DNA of 64,000 bases from Hypomesus transpacificus (lineage: Eukaryota; Chordata; Actinopteri; Osmeriformes; Osmeridae). The first letter of the stretch is position 1. The number at the start of each line of letters is the position of its first letter. A model generated the notes under the pieces. That model had not been told where the DNA came from and searched no databases. It worked only from the letters and a program-made list of their open reading frames with translations. Positions 23,046 through 33,163 of the stretch are shown one piece after another. Made by a program: the position numbers and the translations under genes. The stretch lies in the NCBI RefSeq assembly GCF_021917145.1, contig NC_061074.1, forward strand, positions 4,266,081 through 4,330,080, read 5' to 3'.

Positions 23046-25446
23046 TCTCCTCTTCATTCAAATCTCCCTCTTCTGACTCATCATGTGATGCCTCTGAATC
23101 CTCTGATCTTGAATATTCCTCTTCAGATCCTTCTCCTCCATCCTCTTCTCCATCACCAGATCCAGAATAATCATCCACATCCCTCAGTTTTGTTCTACTC
23201 CCTCTTTCCTTCTGCAAGCTAGCCCGTCCTGACAGAAAATGCATTTAAGTGTTATTTATTTTCTTACACACAATCATAATGATGTAATCTTAATCACACT
23301 CACCAGTACATTCCTGAATAGACATATTTATGTTCCTCAGCAAACTCCCAAAACTGGCCTCCTGTTTCAGTTTGGTATTCTCTTTATGGAGCGCATCTTT
23401 TTCAAGTTCAAGTTGAATGACCTCTCTTTCCAGGTTTGACTTGATTTTTGAGATGTTCTTCAGCTTACGGTTCTTCTTTTCCAACTTTTTGATTCGATTT
23501 TTTATCATTTCCAGCTCACTCAAACCTAACTTCTTCTTCTTAGGGTATTTTTGTGATAAGCTCACATTCTCACTCTTGAAAAAAAAATGACACTCAGTAG
23601 TCAAATACAAAAACTGTTTACATACATGCTGTTCACCAAGGGTCATATTATTTAACTAGATGATTTGACTTTATCGAACTACTATTAGATGATACTAAAA
23701 TTGATTTAAATTAAGCTACATCCTCTCAAAAAATTCCTAAAAAGGCATAGAGCAAGCACTTTTAAAATGTAAATATATTGCTGTCTTATCCCCAAGTTAT
23801 GTCTGAAAATATTTGTCTTCATTAATGATGGGTTTAATTTTGTTGATTGTGCAGCCTGTGTTTTTTATCTCAATAGCAAAGATAACTATACTTGGCCTCA
23901 GTCTACAGGTGTATGTACAGTGTATGTGCTGACCACTCTGCTAGTCCGTGGTGTACCAGCTGTTCCCATGTGACCTCTCTGGTCCTTTTCCATGTGACCT
24001 CTCTGGTCCTGGTCCATGTGACCTCTTTGGTCCTGGTCCATGTGACCTCTCTGGTCCTGGTCCATGTGACCTCTCTGGTCCCGATTCATGTGACCTCTCT
24101 GGTCCTGGTCCATGTGACCTCTCTGGTCCCGATTCATGTGACCTCTCTGGTCCTGGTCCATGTGACCTCTATCCCCAGATACCTCAGCCAGGACATGCTT
24201 CTGCAGTGCCGGAATTGTATAGTGCTGCCTGACATGGATCTCACAGTAGGAGCAGCTACAGGTGAGACAGGTTTTCACTGCATTGACCTTCTGGTTCAGA
24301 CACAAATCACAGACCATATCCTTGGGCTCTGTGTAAGCCTGAGCACTGTAGAACCGAGGCATAAAAGGAAGAGAGTGTTACCTGTAGTAGTATATTGTTA
24401 TATTGTGTTATATGTATGTACAACTTGCTGAACATAGATATACATATTTCCATTAGTTTGTGTAGGTGCTAACAACAACATGCAAAAAATGTGATGAAGA
24501 AGAAAAAAAATCACCTTGTTCCTGGAAGAGTGCCTCTTGCTCTTGAGTCTAGTGGTGTGTCCTTTGATTTGTCACTTGTCACAGGTCTCCCACTGGACAT
24601 AAGATTTTCTTTTCTTTCCTGTTTAATACTGCAACAAAAATATCCATGTGATGAAATATATCAATGTTTTTAAGTAGGCCAGACCTTGTACTGTTCCCCA
24701 AAACTTTTTTTTTTTGTTTACATACAGATGAGGTTAGTCCAATCAAGTTTGTATGTATGTACTTACCCCTTAATACCCTGTACTTAGAGGGAAGGTTTCC
24801 TCCTTTGTGAAATGATTTATCCATTGATAGGTTGCTCTTGGTGGACATACACCTGGGATCAGGAGACTCTACAATCTCCTGCTTGACACTAAAATGCATA
24901 CAAATATCAACATTGGCACTAAATGGCCTAGTAACACCAATTCGATATTATGGGTTAGTTGTTATAATTTCACACTGTGAAATTACACTGTTATCATTAT
25001 ACATTTTTCAAATGAAAATCAGTGGAAACGTTTCCTATTAAAGTGTTGTAGTTTATCCATTGACATGTTCCTCATTGTTGACATACACCAAGGATCAGGG
25101 GACTGATCTTTTATACACTAAACCTTGCCAGATGTTTTTATATCCACATTGTTTACCATACAATTATGTTTTGTTGTATATACAGTTGTGGGTAAAGGGG
25201 TAAGGTGAGTGAGTAGATGTACAGTAGGGGTAAGGTTTGAAGTATAACACAGGCTATGGCAGCAATTTACAGGCCAAACAGTGTCAAAGATATACAAGTA
25301 CATTGAGTTGTGATCAACATCCTCAGTCCTCACCTTGGGAATGCAAGACATTCTTCTCTGGAGCTTTTTTGTACTCCCACAGACTTGACTCTCTTCTCCG
25401 GTGGAAAGTCTATGATAGGACTGTCTATTTCTCGTTTGAGAGACAT
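22879..25446 (-). CDS. Composite B-box / coiled-coil / acidic-tail protein (TRIM-like, no RING, no SPRY)
   Basis: Six exons join with consistent phases: 25446-25334, 24888-24777, 24618-24515, 24345-24183, 23574-23304, 23228-22879, giving 370 residues. Residues 1-75 are polar and carry DPRCMSTKSNLSMD (48-61), like the short repeat at the N-terminus of fish NLRC and some fish TRIM proteins. Residues 122-160 form one B-box of finTRIM type, with ligands C122, C125, C136, C139, C144, H147, H151, H160. A lysine cluster (176-179) precedes a Lys/Glu/Leu coiled coil (about 182-245). The tail (268-370) is extremely acidic, with 15 consecutive Asp at 317-331, and ends EYNF. No RING, second B-box or SPRY is seen, so it is unlikely to be an ordinary E3 ligase; the function is unknown. 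The exon 2 donor is AGG|GTATTA; a stronger GTAAGT 10 bases downstream would break the frame. The gene sits inside the dhrs13 cluster on the same strand. Confidence 0.78.
22998..23044. repeat. (ATC)n trinucleotide repeat inside an exon
   Basis: A pure run of ATC/GAT triplets encodes the 15-Asp stretch of the acidic tail of the minus-strand B-box gene. Length variation here would change the protein without breaking the frame. Confidence 0.9.
23972..24170. repeat. 24-bp minisatellite, about 8 units
   Basis: The unit is close to TCCTGGTCCATGTGACCTCT plus CTGG, with a second unit type carrying CCCGATTCATG. It lies directly after the exon 4 donor of the B-box gene (minus strand, GAG|GTATCT at 24183/24182). 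If the donor is used, the array is intronic. If the exon is read through, it encodes repeats of RGHMDQDQ or RGHMNRDQ and ends at a stop near 23898. A 24-bp unit keeps frame by arithmetic, so the open frame is not evidence for translation. Confidence 0.9.
25035..25117 (-). pseudogene. Decayed duplicate of exon 2 of the B-box gene
   Basis: In the first intron of the B-box gene, the minus strand repeats the exon 2 pattern. An acceptor ending TTTAG is followed by a diverged copy of the CCTGATCC..GGTGTATGTC..ATGTCAATGGATAAA region. A TAA two codons into the exon and an internal deletion make it unusable in the exon 2 frame. The motif encoded here is tandemly repeated in fish NLR and TRIM proteins, so this is best read as an older repeat exon that has died. 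Confidence 0.6.
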
Positions 25447-26645
25447 TGTCTCTTTCTCAGACCTATGTAGAAGTGACAAAGATATCTAAATGTTATACAA
25501 ATCCCAACTAAAGGAAAAGCAATTTGTCATTAACTACATAGATCTAAGATATTCTTGTAATTGCAATTTGCGTCAATGTGCATTCCTGATTATTGCCGAA
25601 AATAAATGTTCGAACTTTACCGTTTGTCTTCGTTTTCACGCCCTCGTTATGGGAGATATGAAAATGTTTTTGACACATAGCCTACTCCTCCTTTACAGTG
25701 AATGCTCATCACTTTCATTTCCGAGTAAATTGAGGAGGTCGCATGTAGGCTACATGAATGACCGCATTTCGCGTAGGGGACCTATAGTTTAGCTTAGATA
25801 CCGCTTGCCGTGTCCGTGAGTTTTAATCAGTGAACTAAGGTACGGTCAGGAACTGTCCGAATTTAGTAACAAACTCAGTAATTGAAGAAAAGTCTGTTAA
25901 TTATCACATTGTCGGCTCACTGAAACGACAAAACTCTATATTTTACAAACGGGTTTTTAATGAAGGAAGTGTATTCCACTTCCTTGTCTTGTTCATGTCC
26001 ACATTCATACTGTAGCCTGCACACAGTGAATATGTTTGTAGAATTATGATAACTCTTAGGCCTACAAACACAAAAAATAAATGTATCACAGTAGGGCCTA
26101 TCATATCTTCAGCCTTAAACAGGCACACGCAATCGCTAATGTCATATCAAGTAGTAGTAGTATCAAAGCCTGAGACCGTCCCCTCCCACTGTTTCCTGTG
26201 CAAATTCAGCTAGCAATACTGAAATAGCTAGTCACAGCAACAACAAAAAACATGCTATCAGCATAAGTGGTACGGCTAACATGCTACCTCTGAATTGCCC
26301 TTTCCCTCTCTAACCCATTGTTCAAGTTTAGGCTTATCTGATGTGCTGTAGTTCAATCAAGGGTGTATTTGATTCACAGCATGAATGAAGCATTAACAAG
26401 AACATTGATAATGTGCTGTACAGGTGCTGTAGACAACTGGTTGTCGGCGAGATTGGGCAAAATTGCAACATAAAGCATTCTTACATTTTGTACCACCTAG
26501 GTATTTCAAGGTATTTCTTTTTTTTAATAAAATCAACAACATAAACTAATTTTAAGGAACATTTAGGATATTAGTTGCTGACAAAAATGTAATTTGATCA
26601 ATCATTGGATCCTTAGTGAAAAGCAGAAGTCATGGTAAAAGTTTC
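25447..26645. other. Spacer between the B-box gene and dhrs13-like B
   Basis: Holds the presumed promoter and 5' UTR of the B-box gene (to its left) and the 3' UTR of dhrs13-like B (to its right), both minus strand. There are no transposon ends and no other open frame with splice support. Confidence 0.45.
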
Positions 26646-28285
26646 TTATGACAGGCCACACAGAGTCTCGCTCACTTCCCAGAGCTTCTTAGCCACAGCG
26701 TCATCTTTGGCCTTGGCATACACATCTCTAACCGTACAGTTGGAGAAGTAACGTCCACTCAGGGGCTCCAAGCCCTCCTGGAGGGCACAGTGGAGAGTGG
26801 TCTGGGACCCCTGCACCGGGGTCTTGAAGAGTAACAAGGAAAAGGGCTTCATCAGAATGGCAACCATTTTGGCGTTCCGGGACAGTTCGGTGTTAATGGC
26901 ACCTAAGGGAGGTCAAGATAAGACATGGATTTGGGTTGGTCACTCACATTAGAGAAGTATTCTACTATGTATTGCTTCTAGAGTAAAATTAAAAGCAAAA
27001 AGAGAAGACTTGTTCTCAACAACCATTTAACGGGATGGGGTCCAATCAAATGAAATCTAATTTAGTTAGACATTATGCTAAATAACCTGGATGTAGGCTG
27101 TAGCAGGTGACCTTGGTGGCCTTCAGTCTCTTTGCCAGCTCATGGGTGAAGAGAACATTACACAGTTTGCTGTTGCTGTAGATCTTCATAACATCCAGAA
27201 ATGAGCTGCCGACCCCTAGATCTTTGTGAGTACTCAGGTAGTTGAAGTCAATATGCCCCGCATTGTGAGCTGCTGAAGCCACGTTGACCACTCGACTGGG
27301 TCCACACTCCTTCAGACGGTTCAGGAGCAGGATGGTCAACAGGAAGTGACCGATGTCGTTAACACCAAACATCATGCCCAAGCCGTCCTCAGTTTTTCCT
27401 TCCATGACAATCCCTTGGTTAAAAAAAAAGGTTACTATTTTCCATCTCAAAGAATAATACACAATGATTAAATCCAAGGCAAACCTGCATTGTTGATCAG
27501 CAGGTCCAGTCTGGGTTCAGTCTTCAGGAAGATTTCAACAAAGGAGCGCACAGACTTCATACTCCCCAGATCCAGTTGCATGAACACTACCCTGTCGCTC
27601 CCACTCTCCTGCAGACCAGATATCCTTCATGACTTTGCTCTAATATCTGAATAGCCTGAATGTGTACAAATATTAAAAGGCCTACACATGGGTTCTGTGT
27701 TAAAATGTCCATCTTCTTACCTTCTTAATCTCAGCAAGAGCAGCCTCACCCCTCTGCTTACTGCGGCAGGCCAGAATGACCCTGGCTCCTCTTTTGGCCA
27801 AGTCAATAGCTGTTGTCTTCCCAATACCTGTGTTACTTCCTGGAACAAACAAATCAACGTTATTCATGATTTGGTTCATTACGGAGTAAATCTGAACAAA
27901 AGCACCAAAATAAACTAAACATTTTTTTTTTTTACAAATAACTAAAATGTTCCATGCACAGGGAAAACACAAAGTTGATCATGATTAATGTGCTGATTAA
28001 GTGTAAACTGAGTGTATATGAAATGCTTGTACCAGTCTCTGGCTCCATGGATTCCCACAAACTAGCAAAATGGTGCTAAAATGCTAAAAATGAACACAGT
28101 TGGTCTAGGCCTATACTGTGCTTAGACTACTATTTCCAAATAATAAAAGCTCACTCACCTGTAATAATGACCGTTCTTCCATGAAGTTTGACATTGCTTT
28201 GACATGATTTGCCTTAGACACAAACTTTATAAATGACCGCATATACACACACCAACACTGCCACAACAAGAAAAAAGGTTTCCAT
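26646..28285 (-). pseudogene. dhrs13: SDR-family dehydrogenase, dhrs13-like copy B, early stop codon
   Basis: The exon layout is identical to copies A and C: 28285-28159, 27839-27721, 27608-27485, 27413-27087, 26902-26646, with 318 codons and all splice sites intact. In exon 1, codon 24 is TAA (28216-28214) where copy C reads AAA (Lys), just after the membrane anchor. No in-frame ATG follows before the TGSNTGIG-type motif, whose first Thr and Gly come from exon 1. Everything downstream remains open, with Ser170, Tyr202 and Lys206 of the active site present (VNVAS, YSNSK). A second oddity is NDIGHF, where A and C have NHLGHF or NHIGHF. The last exon is almost identical to that of copy C. It is either a young pseudogene, a gene rescued by another first exon, or a stop allele or assembly error; the sequence alone cannot separate these. 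Confidence 0.85.
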
Positions 28286-28951
28286 TAGGCTTTCTGTGTG
28301 AGTGAGACACCCGATGGAGAATCAAGGCAGCAGTTCAGTTCTGGCTCACAGTAATGCTCCACTTTCTCTTTAATGGGGAAAGTTCAAGACACGCCTACAG
28401 TTTTTGGATTGCACAGCCGCAGTCCAGCATGTTTACACAGCCTTTGTGTTGCCTTCTGCAGGGAATGCAAAGTACTTCGTAACTGTCATTTGTTCTTACA
28501 TTCTTCTAAAACCAAAGAACTGCTCATGAATTTAGATATTGAGTTTCATATTCTTTGCAGTTTCACATATGTTTTATATGCTTTATAATACTCTTGAGGA
28601 ACCTGTAGGTCTTTGGATGGACAACAGAAAAGTAATTACCTGCTCCTATAATACCATACTCTGCACAAATTATTCTGCAAAAGCCCACAGAAACAATTCA
28701 CACATTTCATCTTACTTTTGTAGAAAAATTACACAACGTAGACTTGTTCCTTTTATAAACTGCATTGCAATAATGAAAAAGTCAATTTTGTTAATAGCAT
28801 GTATTTTACTGTAACAACAGTACTTAGAAAATTACAACAAATTGTGATATAAAATGTAACCAAGAAGACAAATTAAAAACAATGGGAACAGAGCAAAACA
28901 ATGTTTTCTCTGTTCTTTACAGTCAAATACAGCTGAGTCATGGTGAGTTTC
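28286..28951. other. Spacer between dhrs13-like B and C
   Basis: About 670 bases holding the copy B promoter and the copy C 3' UTR. AT-rich, no repeat ends. Confidence 0.5.
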
Positions 28952-30438
28952 TTATGACAGGCCACACAGAGTCTCACTCACTTCCCAGAGCTTCTTAGCC
29001 ACAGCGTCATCTTTGGCCTTGGCATACACGTCTCTAACCGTACAGTTGGAGAAGTAGCGTCCACTCAGGGGCTCCAAGCCCTCCTGGAGGGCACAGTGGA
29101 GAGTGGTCTGGGACCCCTGCACCGGGGTCTTGAAGAAAAGCATAGTAATAGGCTTCAACAGCATGGCGAGTATTTTGGCATCTCGGGTCAGGTCGGTGTT
29201 GATAGAACCTATGGAATTGAATGAAAAAGTAAATGTTTTACAGATAGTAACAAAAGGACGAGACTGCATTTCATGGAATATGCTAGTTTTAGGATCAATC
29301 TAATCTAGTTAAGCTTCAACTATGGTAAAACTAACCTGGATGAAGACTGTAGCAGGTGACCTTGGTGCCCTTCAGTCTCTTTGCCAGCTCATGGGTGAAG
29401 AGAACGTTGCACAGCTTGCTGTTGCTGTAGATCTTTGTGTCATCGATTGTTGTGTTGCCAACCCCCAACTCCTTGTGAATGCTCAAACAATTAAAATCAA
29501 TGGTGCCAAAATTATGAAACGTGGATGACACGTTGACCACTCGACTGGGTCCACACTCCTTCAGACGGTCCAGCAGCAGGATGGTCAACAGGAAGTGGCC
29601 GATGTGGTTAACACCAAACATCATGCCCAAGCCATCCTCAGTCTTGCCTTGCATGTAGATCCCTTAGACAAAATAAACAACATTAAAATTACATGAATAG
29701 CAAATAACTATAACACTATTATTGCCATTGGATTGTGTTTTGTCTCTGCATTTGAGTCCACCTCCGGCACTCCTCACCATGACGATAACATTATATTACC
29801 ATGCTTCACCCACTCCAAACCTGCATTGCAAACCTGCATTGTTGATCAGTAGGTCCACTCTAGGCTCAGTCTTCAGGAAGGTTTCAACAAAGGAGCGTAC
29901 AGACTTCAGACTACCCAGATCCAGCTGCATGAACACCACCTGGTTGCTCCCACTCTCCTATAGAACAACAATCATTCTTAACTTTTCTCTAATCTCTAAT
30001 CAATCACAAACATCTTAAATGGCCTAGAAGTGAGAAAACAGGCCAAATTCATCATATTAAAGAATCTCCATCTTCTTACCTTCTTAATCTCAGCAAGAGC
30101 AGCGTCACCCCTCTGCTTACTGCGGCAGGCCAGAATGACCCTGGCTCCTCTCTTGGCCAGGTCAATAGCTGTTGTCTTCCCAATACCTGTGTTACTTCCT
30201 GGAACAAACAATTCTGGATTGATAACTGATTCTCTATTGAGTGAACCTAAACATATGGGCCATAAGTGACTCAAAGTACAGTTTTAATAACACTAAAACT
30301 TTAAAACTTACCAGTAACTATGGCAGTTTTTCCATGGAGTTTGACTTTGCTTTTACATGATGCCCCTTTGACACCAATGTTATAAACAATCGCATACACA
30401 CACACCAACACTACAGTGATGAGGCAAAAAGTTTCCAT
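28952..30438 (-). CDS. dhrs13: SDR-family dehydrogenase, dhrs13-like copy C (intact)
   Basis: Five exons: 30438-30312, 30198-30080, 29957-29834, 29662-29336, 29208-28952, giving 317 residues with the same phases as copies A and B. The start ATG opens a hydrophobic anchor ([19 protein letters not shown], residues 1-19). The nucleotide-binding motif TGSNTGIG is at 42-49, NNAG at 121-124 and NHIGHF at 142-147. The complete catalytic set is Ser170 (VNVSS), Tyr202 and Lys206 (YSNSK). The C-terminal [17 protein letters not shown] is the DHRS13/RDH11-14 type ending. Family members are membrane-anchored NADP(H) retinal or lipid-aldehyde reductases; the substrate here is not known. This is the only one of the three copies with both an open frame and a full active site. 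Confidence 0.92.
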
Positions 30439-31131
30439 TTTTGTTTTTATATAAGAGAGGCGTCAGATTGAGAGTCAAAGAACAGCACTCAACAGTTTCG
30501 ACCCGTCCCACTTCACACTGCTTCCAATTACAAAGAACTTGGGCAGAGTTCAAGACACACCCATTTGAACTAAGCAGGCACATTCCAGCTTTCAGCAGCC
30601 CTTGTGCTTCCCCTCTGCAGGGCATGTAAAAGTACTGAGGCAAAACAAAAATCATCAGATATTGTTAGGGTCTTCCACAACCAGATAAATGAATTTGCAT
30701 CTCATACTTTATGATAGTTTTAAAAGTTTCAAACATGCTTCACTAGATATAAATCCCTATTAGACATATTTTTGCATTTTGTCAGGTTTGAGGAATGACC
30801 TGCTCAAAAAGTAAAGTAATGTAGTTCAATAATGCCGGTCCCATGACCAGCAAGCTTTCAGTTGGCATAACTGGTAGTGGTTGTGCTTGAGATGTCAAAA
30901 GTGGTGTGTTTGATTCTGGCTCCAGGCGAATGTTGGCATTTTGCACTTGGGGGGGGGGGGGGGATGTCTGGGATCTGGGTTTTTTCCAGTTTCTATTCTG
31001 GAAAGATAATCTCAACTTTTCCATAGTGGTTAGAGTTGCTGGAGAAATTTTGTTTCTGGGCTGAACAGTCAGTTAGTCAATGCTGGAGAAATGCTGGTGC
31101 AGGACTTAATAGTCTTAATAGTGAGTCAATG
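30439..31131. other. Upstream region of dhrs13-like C
   Basis: The first few hundred bases should hold the copy C promoter (minus strand). A G run at 30950 and short direct repeats of TGCTGGAGAAAT (31038, 31082) follow. Confidence 0.45.
30950..30963. repeat. Poly-G run
   Basis: About 14 guanines lie between the dhrs13 cluster promoter side and the hAT element. Confidence 0.85.
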
Positions 31132-31139
31132 CTAAATGA

Positions 31140-31822
31140 CAGGGGCGATTCTAGGATCAGACCTTTAGGGGTGCTCAGCCCCCAATGAGAATGTGACATG
31201 AATACAGTGCCTGCACTGGATAACAATTAATACATTAATACAACAATTAATACATACAATACAGGATGTCGCAATATTCTTTGCGATCTCTGGACTTTTT
31301 TATGCTCACTGTTCCAAATGCCAGAACGGAAATGGGAAAAATGGCTTTTGGGTACTCTGCCCCCTCATCATGGAATATGTTGCAGAATGTTTTAAAGCTC
31401 AGGGAACTGATATCACTGACTACTTTTAAATCTCGAATGAAAGAAATAGAGGCAGGTTCCCAAAAATGTAAATGTTTCTTAAATTAACTCTACGTCACTG
31501 TTTCTTAGCTCTTAGCTTTTAGTTTATTTTAACTTGTCTTATTCTGTGTTGTTCTGTGTTTTCTGTCTGTAACTCTGTGTTTTTTATGCTGCTGCCTGTC
31601 TTGGCCAGGTCTCCCTCGAAAAATAGATTTTTAATCTCAATGGGACTTCCTGGTTAAATAAATGTAAAAAAATAAAATAATGTCCCTTTCTTCATGAACT
31701 ACCAGCATCAAATGAAAAAAAACTATATATTTAGTTTTTTTATTTTATTATTATTTTTAGGGTGCTGAGAGGAAATTTAGGGATGCTTGAGCACCCCTAA
31801 AAAGGGTCTAAAATCGCCACTG
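31140..31822. mobile_element. hAT-type element interrupted by a LINE
   Basis: The left end CAGGGGCGATTCTAGG and right end CTAAAATCGCCACTG are complementary, and GGGGTGCTCA repeats inversely just inside. Exact 8-bp target duplications CTAAATGA flank it (31132-31139 and 31823-31830). The interior holds a LINE 3' fragment (about 31262-31679), so the hAT copy is the older insertion. No transposase frame is seen. Confidence 0.88.
31262..31679 (+). mobile_element. L2-type LINE 3' end, 5'-truncated, nested in the hAT element
   Basis: An open stretch (about 31266-31487) encodes the end of a reverse transcriptase, with MAFGYSAPSSWNML and TTFKSRMKEI, which are typical of fish L2/Rex-like elements. It is followed by the familiar fish LINE tail AATCTCAATGGGACTTCCTG, GTTAAATAAATG and an A-rich end. 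The 5' part is missing, as is usual after incomplete reverse transcription. Confidence 0.8.
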
Positions 31823-32204
31823 CTAAATGATTTGATGTTGGTCTTCCAAAGGTTTCATAGAATGTTTGGGATGAGTTTTAAAGCAATTGTCATAATGATC
31901 AAGGAATTTATAACGTAGCGGGACTTTAATTATAGAACAAACCCCATGGCAAAAAAATGTTTTGCCAATTGGTACAACACATGACCGCAATTGCTCTTGT
32001 TACTATTTTGTGAAGGTTATGTTCTAACAGCCGTGATTTTACTAGAGAGACAAACATTGGACACCATAAAATACCTTAGTTGTCTCGAGTTGTACAGTTA
32101 AATGCCAATCAGAAAACATCACCGTCACCCCCGGTATGGTAATCTCACGCCAAACTTTTGATCAAACTTGAGAGCCCTGTAATTCTAGAGTAGTTAGCCT
32201 AGTT

Positions 32205-32962
32205 CAGGGGCGTCATTAGCTCTTTTTTACTGGGGCACGTGCCCCCAATCAACGCTTGTAAAATCAAATTAGTTTAACCGAAAACACAAACCGATGCCCG
32301 CATACAGCACGATTTTCTGAGCTTGCCAAAAAGCCAATGCAGCGCGCACACAGAGGTCCAGGTGTTGGACTCGGCACAAGTCAGAATTGAGGTAGGCTAA
32401 GAAAACATTACAAAACTAAAGAAAGTTTGTAAATGATAGGCCTACCGATCATCTCATTAAGACTAGAACAACAAAAACAGTATTTACGCTCAAATGAATG
32501 CTAAAAAAATATGCGGACTCGCATTAACTATTGATGTCCCTGCCAAAGCTGATATCAAACTTGGATCCCTGAACTGTTGTACTGGGTTAACCCTTGTGCT
32601 GCCTTCAGGTCACATGACCCGAAGGTTCACAAGGAACCATTGTTGTGTTGCGACAACTTTACCCAATACAAAAACAAACAAAAAAACCTTTATTTTAACC
32701 TTCGCAATATGGGGGGTCTGAGACAGTCTGAAAGTTAAAAGAAAATGCTTCACTTTGTTTTTGTATTGGGTAAAGTTGTCGCAATATGACGGTGGGTCAC
32801 AATGACTGATGGGTCATTTTGACCCGAAGATAACACAAGGGGTTCAGCAAGGGGAGTTTCTATAGCCTAGTAGTGCATTGCGCGTAGCAAGCTTGGAAGA
32901 AAAAAAAGGGATATGAATAGGGGCCTGTGCCCAGTAGAGCTATATTTCTAACAACGCCCCTG
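32205..32962. mobile_element. hAT-like element upstream of mrps23
   Basis: The left end CAGGGGCGTCATTAGCTC and the complement of the right end (CAGGGGCGTTGTTAG, then GCTCTACTGGGCAC) form imperfect inverted repeats with matching GGGGCAC/GTGCCCC parts. Flanking 8-mers share only their first four bases (GCCT). The interior contains another palindromic element (32591-32841). No transposase frame survives. Confidence 0.65.
32591..32841. mobile_element. Palindromic MITE, possibly piggyBac-like, nested
   Basis: The ends CCCTTGTGCTGCCTTCAGGT and AAGATAACACAAGGG are inversely repeated. A second, inner pair is GCGACAACTTTACCCAATAC and its complement. TTAA lies directly left of the CCC terminus, as piggyBac insertions require, but the right flank reads GTTC, so the superfamily call is tentative. 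Confidence 0.5.
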
Positions 32963-33163
32963 GCCTCAAAATACTATCGTTCTAAATGTAATCGAAAGCG
33001 TGCCACCTTCTCCAGGCCAGCTGAGGGCAGTAATGAACCAGTTGACCTCAAAATTGAGCATTCAAAGAAGAAAGCAGGCAGCGTATAATAGCGTGTCTAA
33101 AATGAACAGAAATATTTGGGATTTAAGTTAGCCATCTACTGTACTATCTTTGAGTATTTCATA
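32963..33163 (+). promoter_or_regulatory. Probable mrps23 promoter and 5' UTR
   Basis: About 200 bases separate the right end of a hAT-like element from the mrps23 ATG. No TATA box is evident, as is usual for housekeeping mitochondrial-protein genes. The extent is inferred from position only. Confidence 0.35.

Noticed and set aside
23892..24431. 179-codon plus-strand frame over the 24-bp repeat
   Set aside because: Antisense shadow of the B-box exon and its minisatellite; the minus strand has matching splice phases, the plus strand has none.
27700..27972. Minus-strand frame running from intron 1 into exon 2 of dhrs13-like B, as a possible alternative start
   Set aside because: It would remove the Thr-Gly of the cofactor motif and the membrane anchor, and no promoter or Kozak support is visible.
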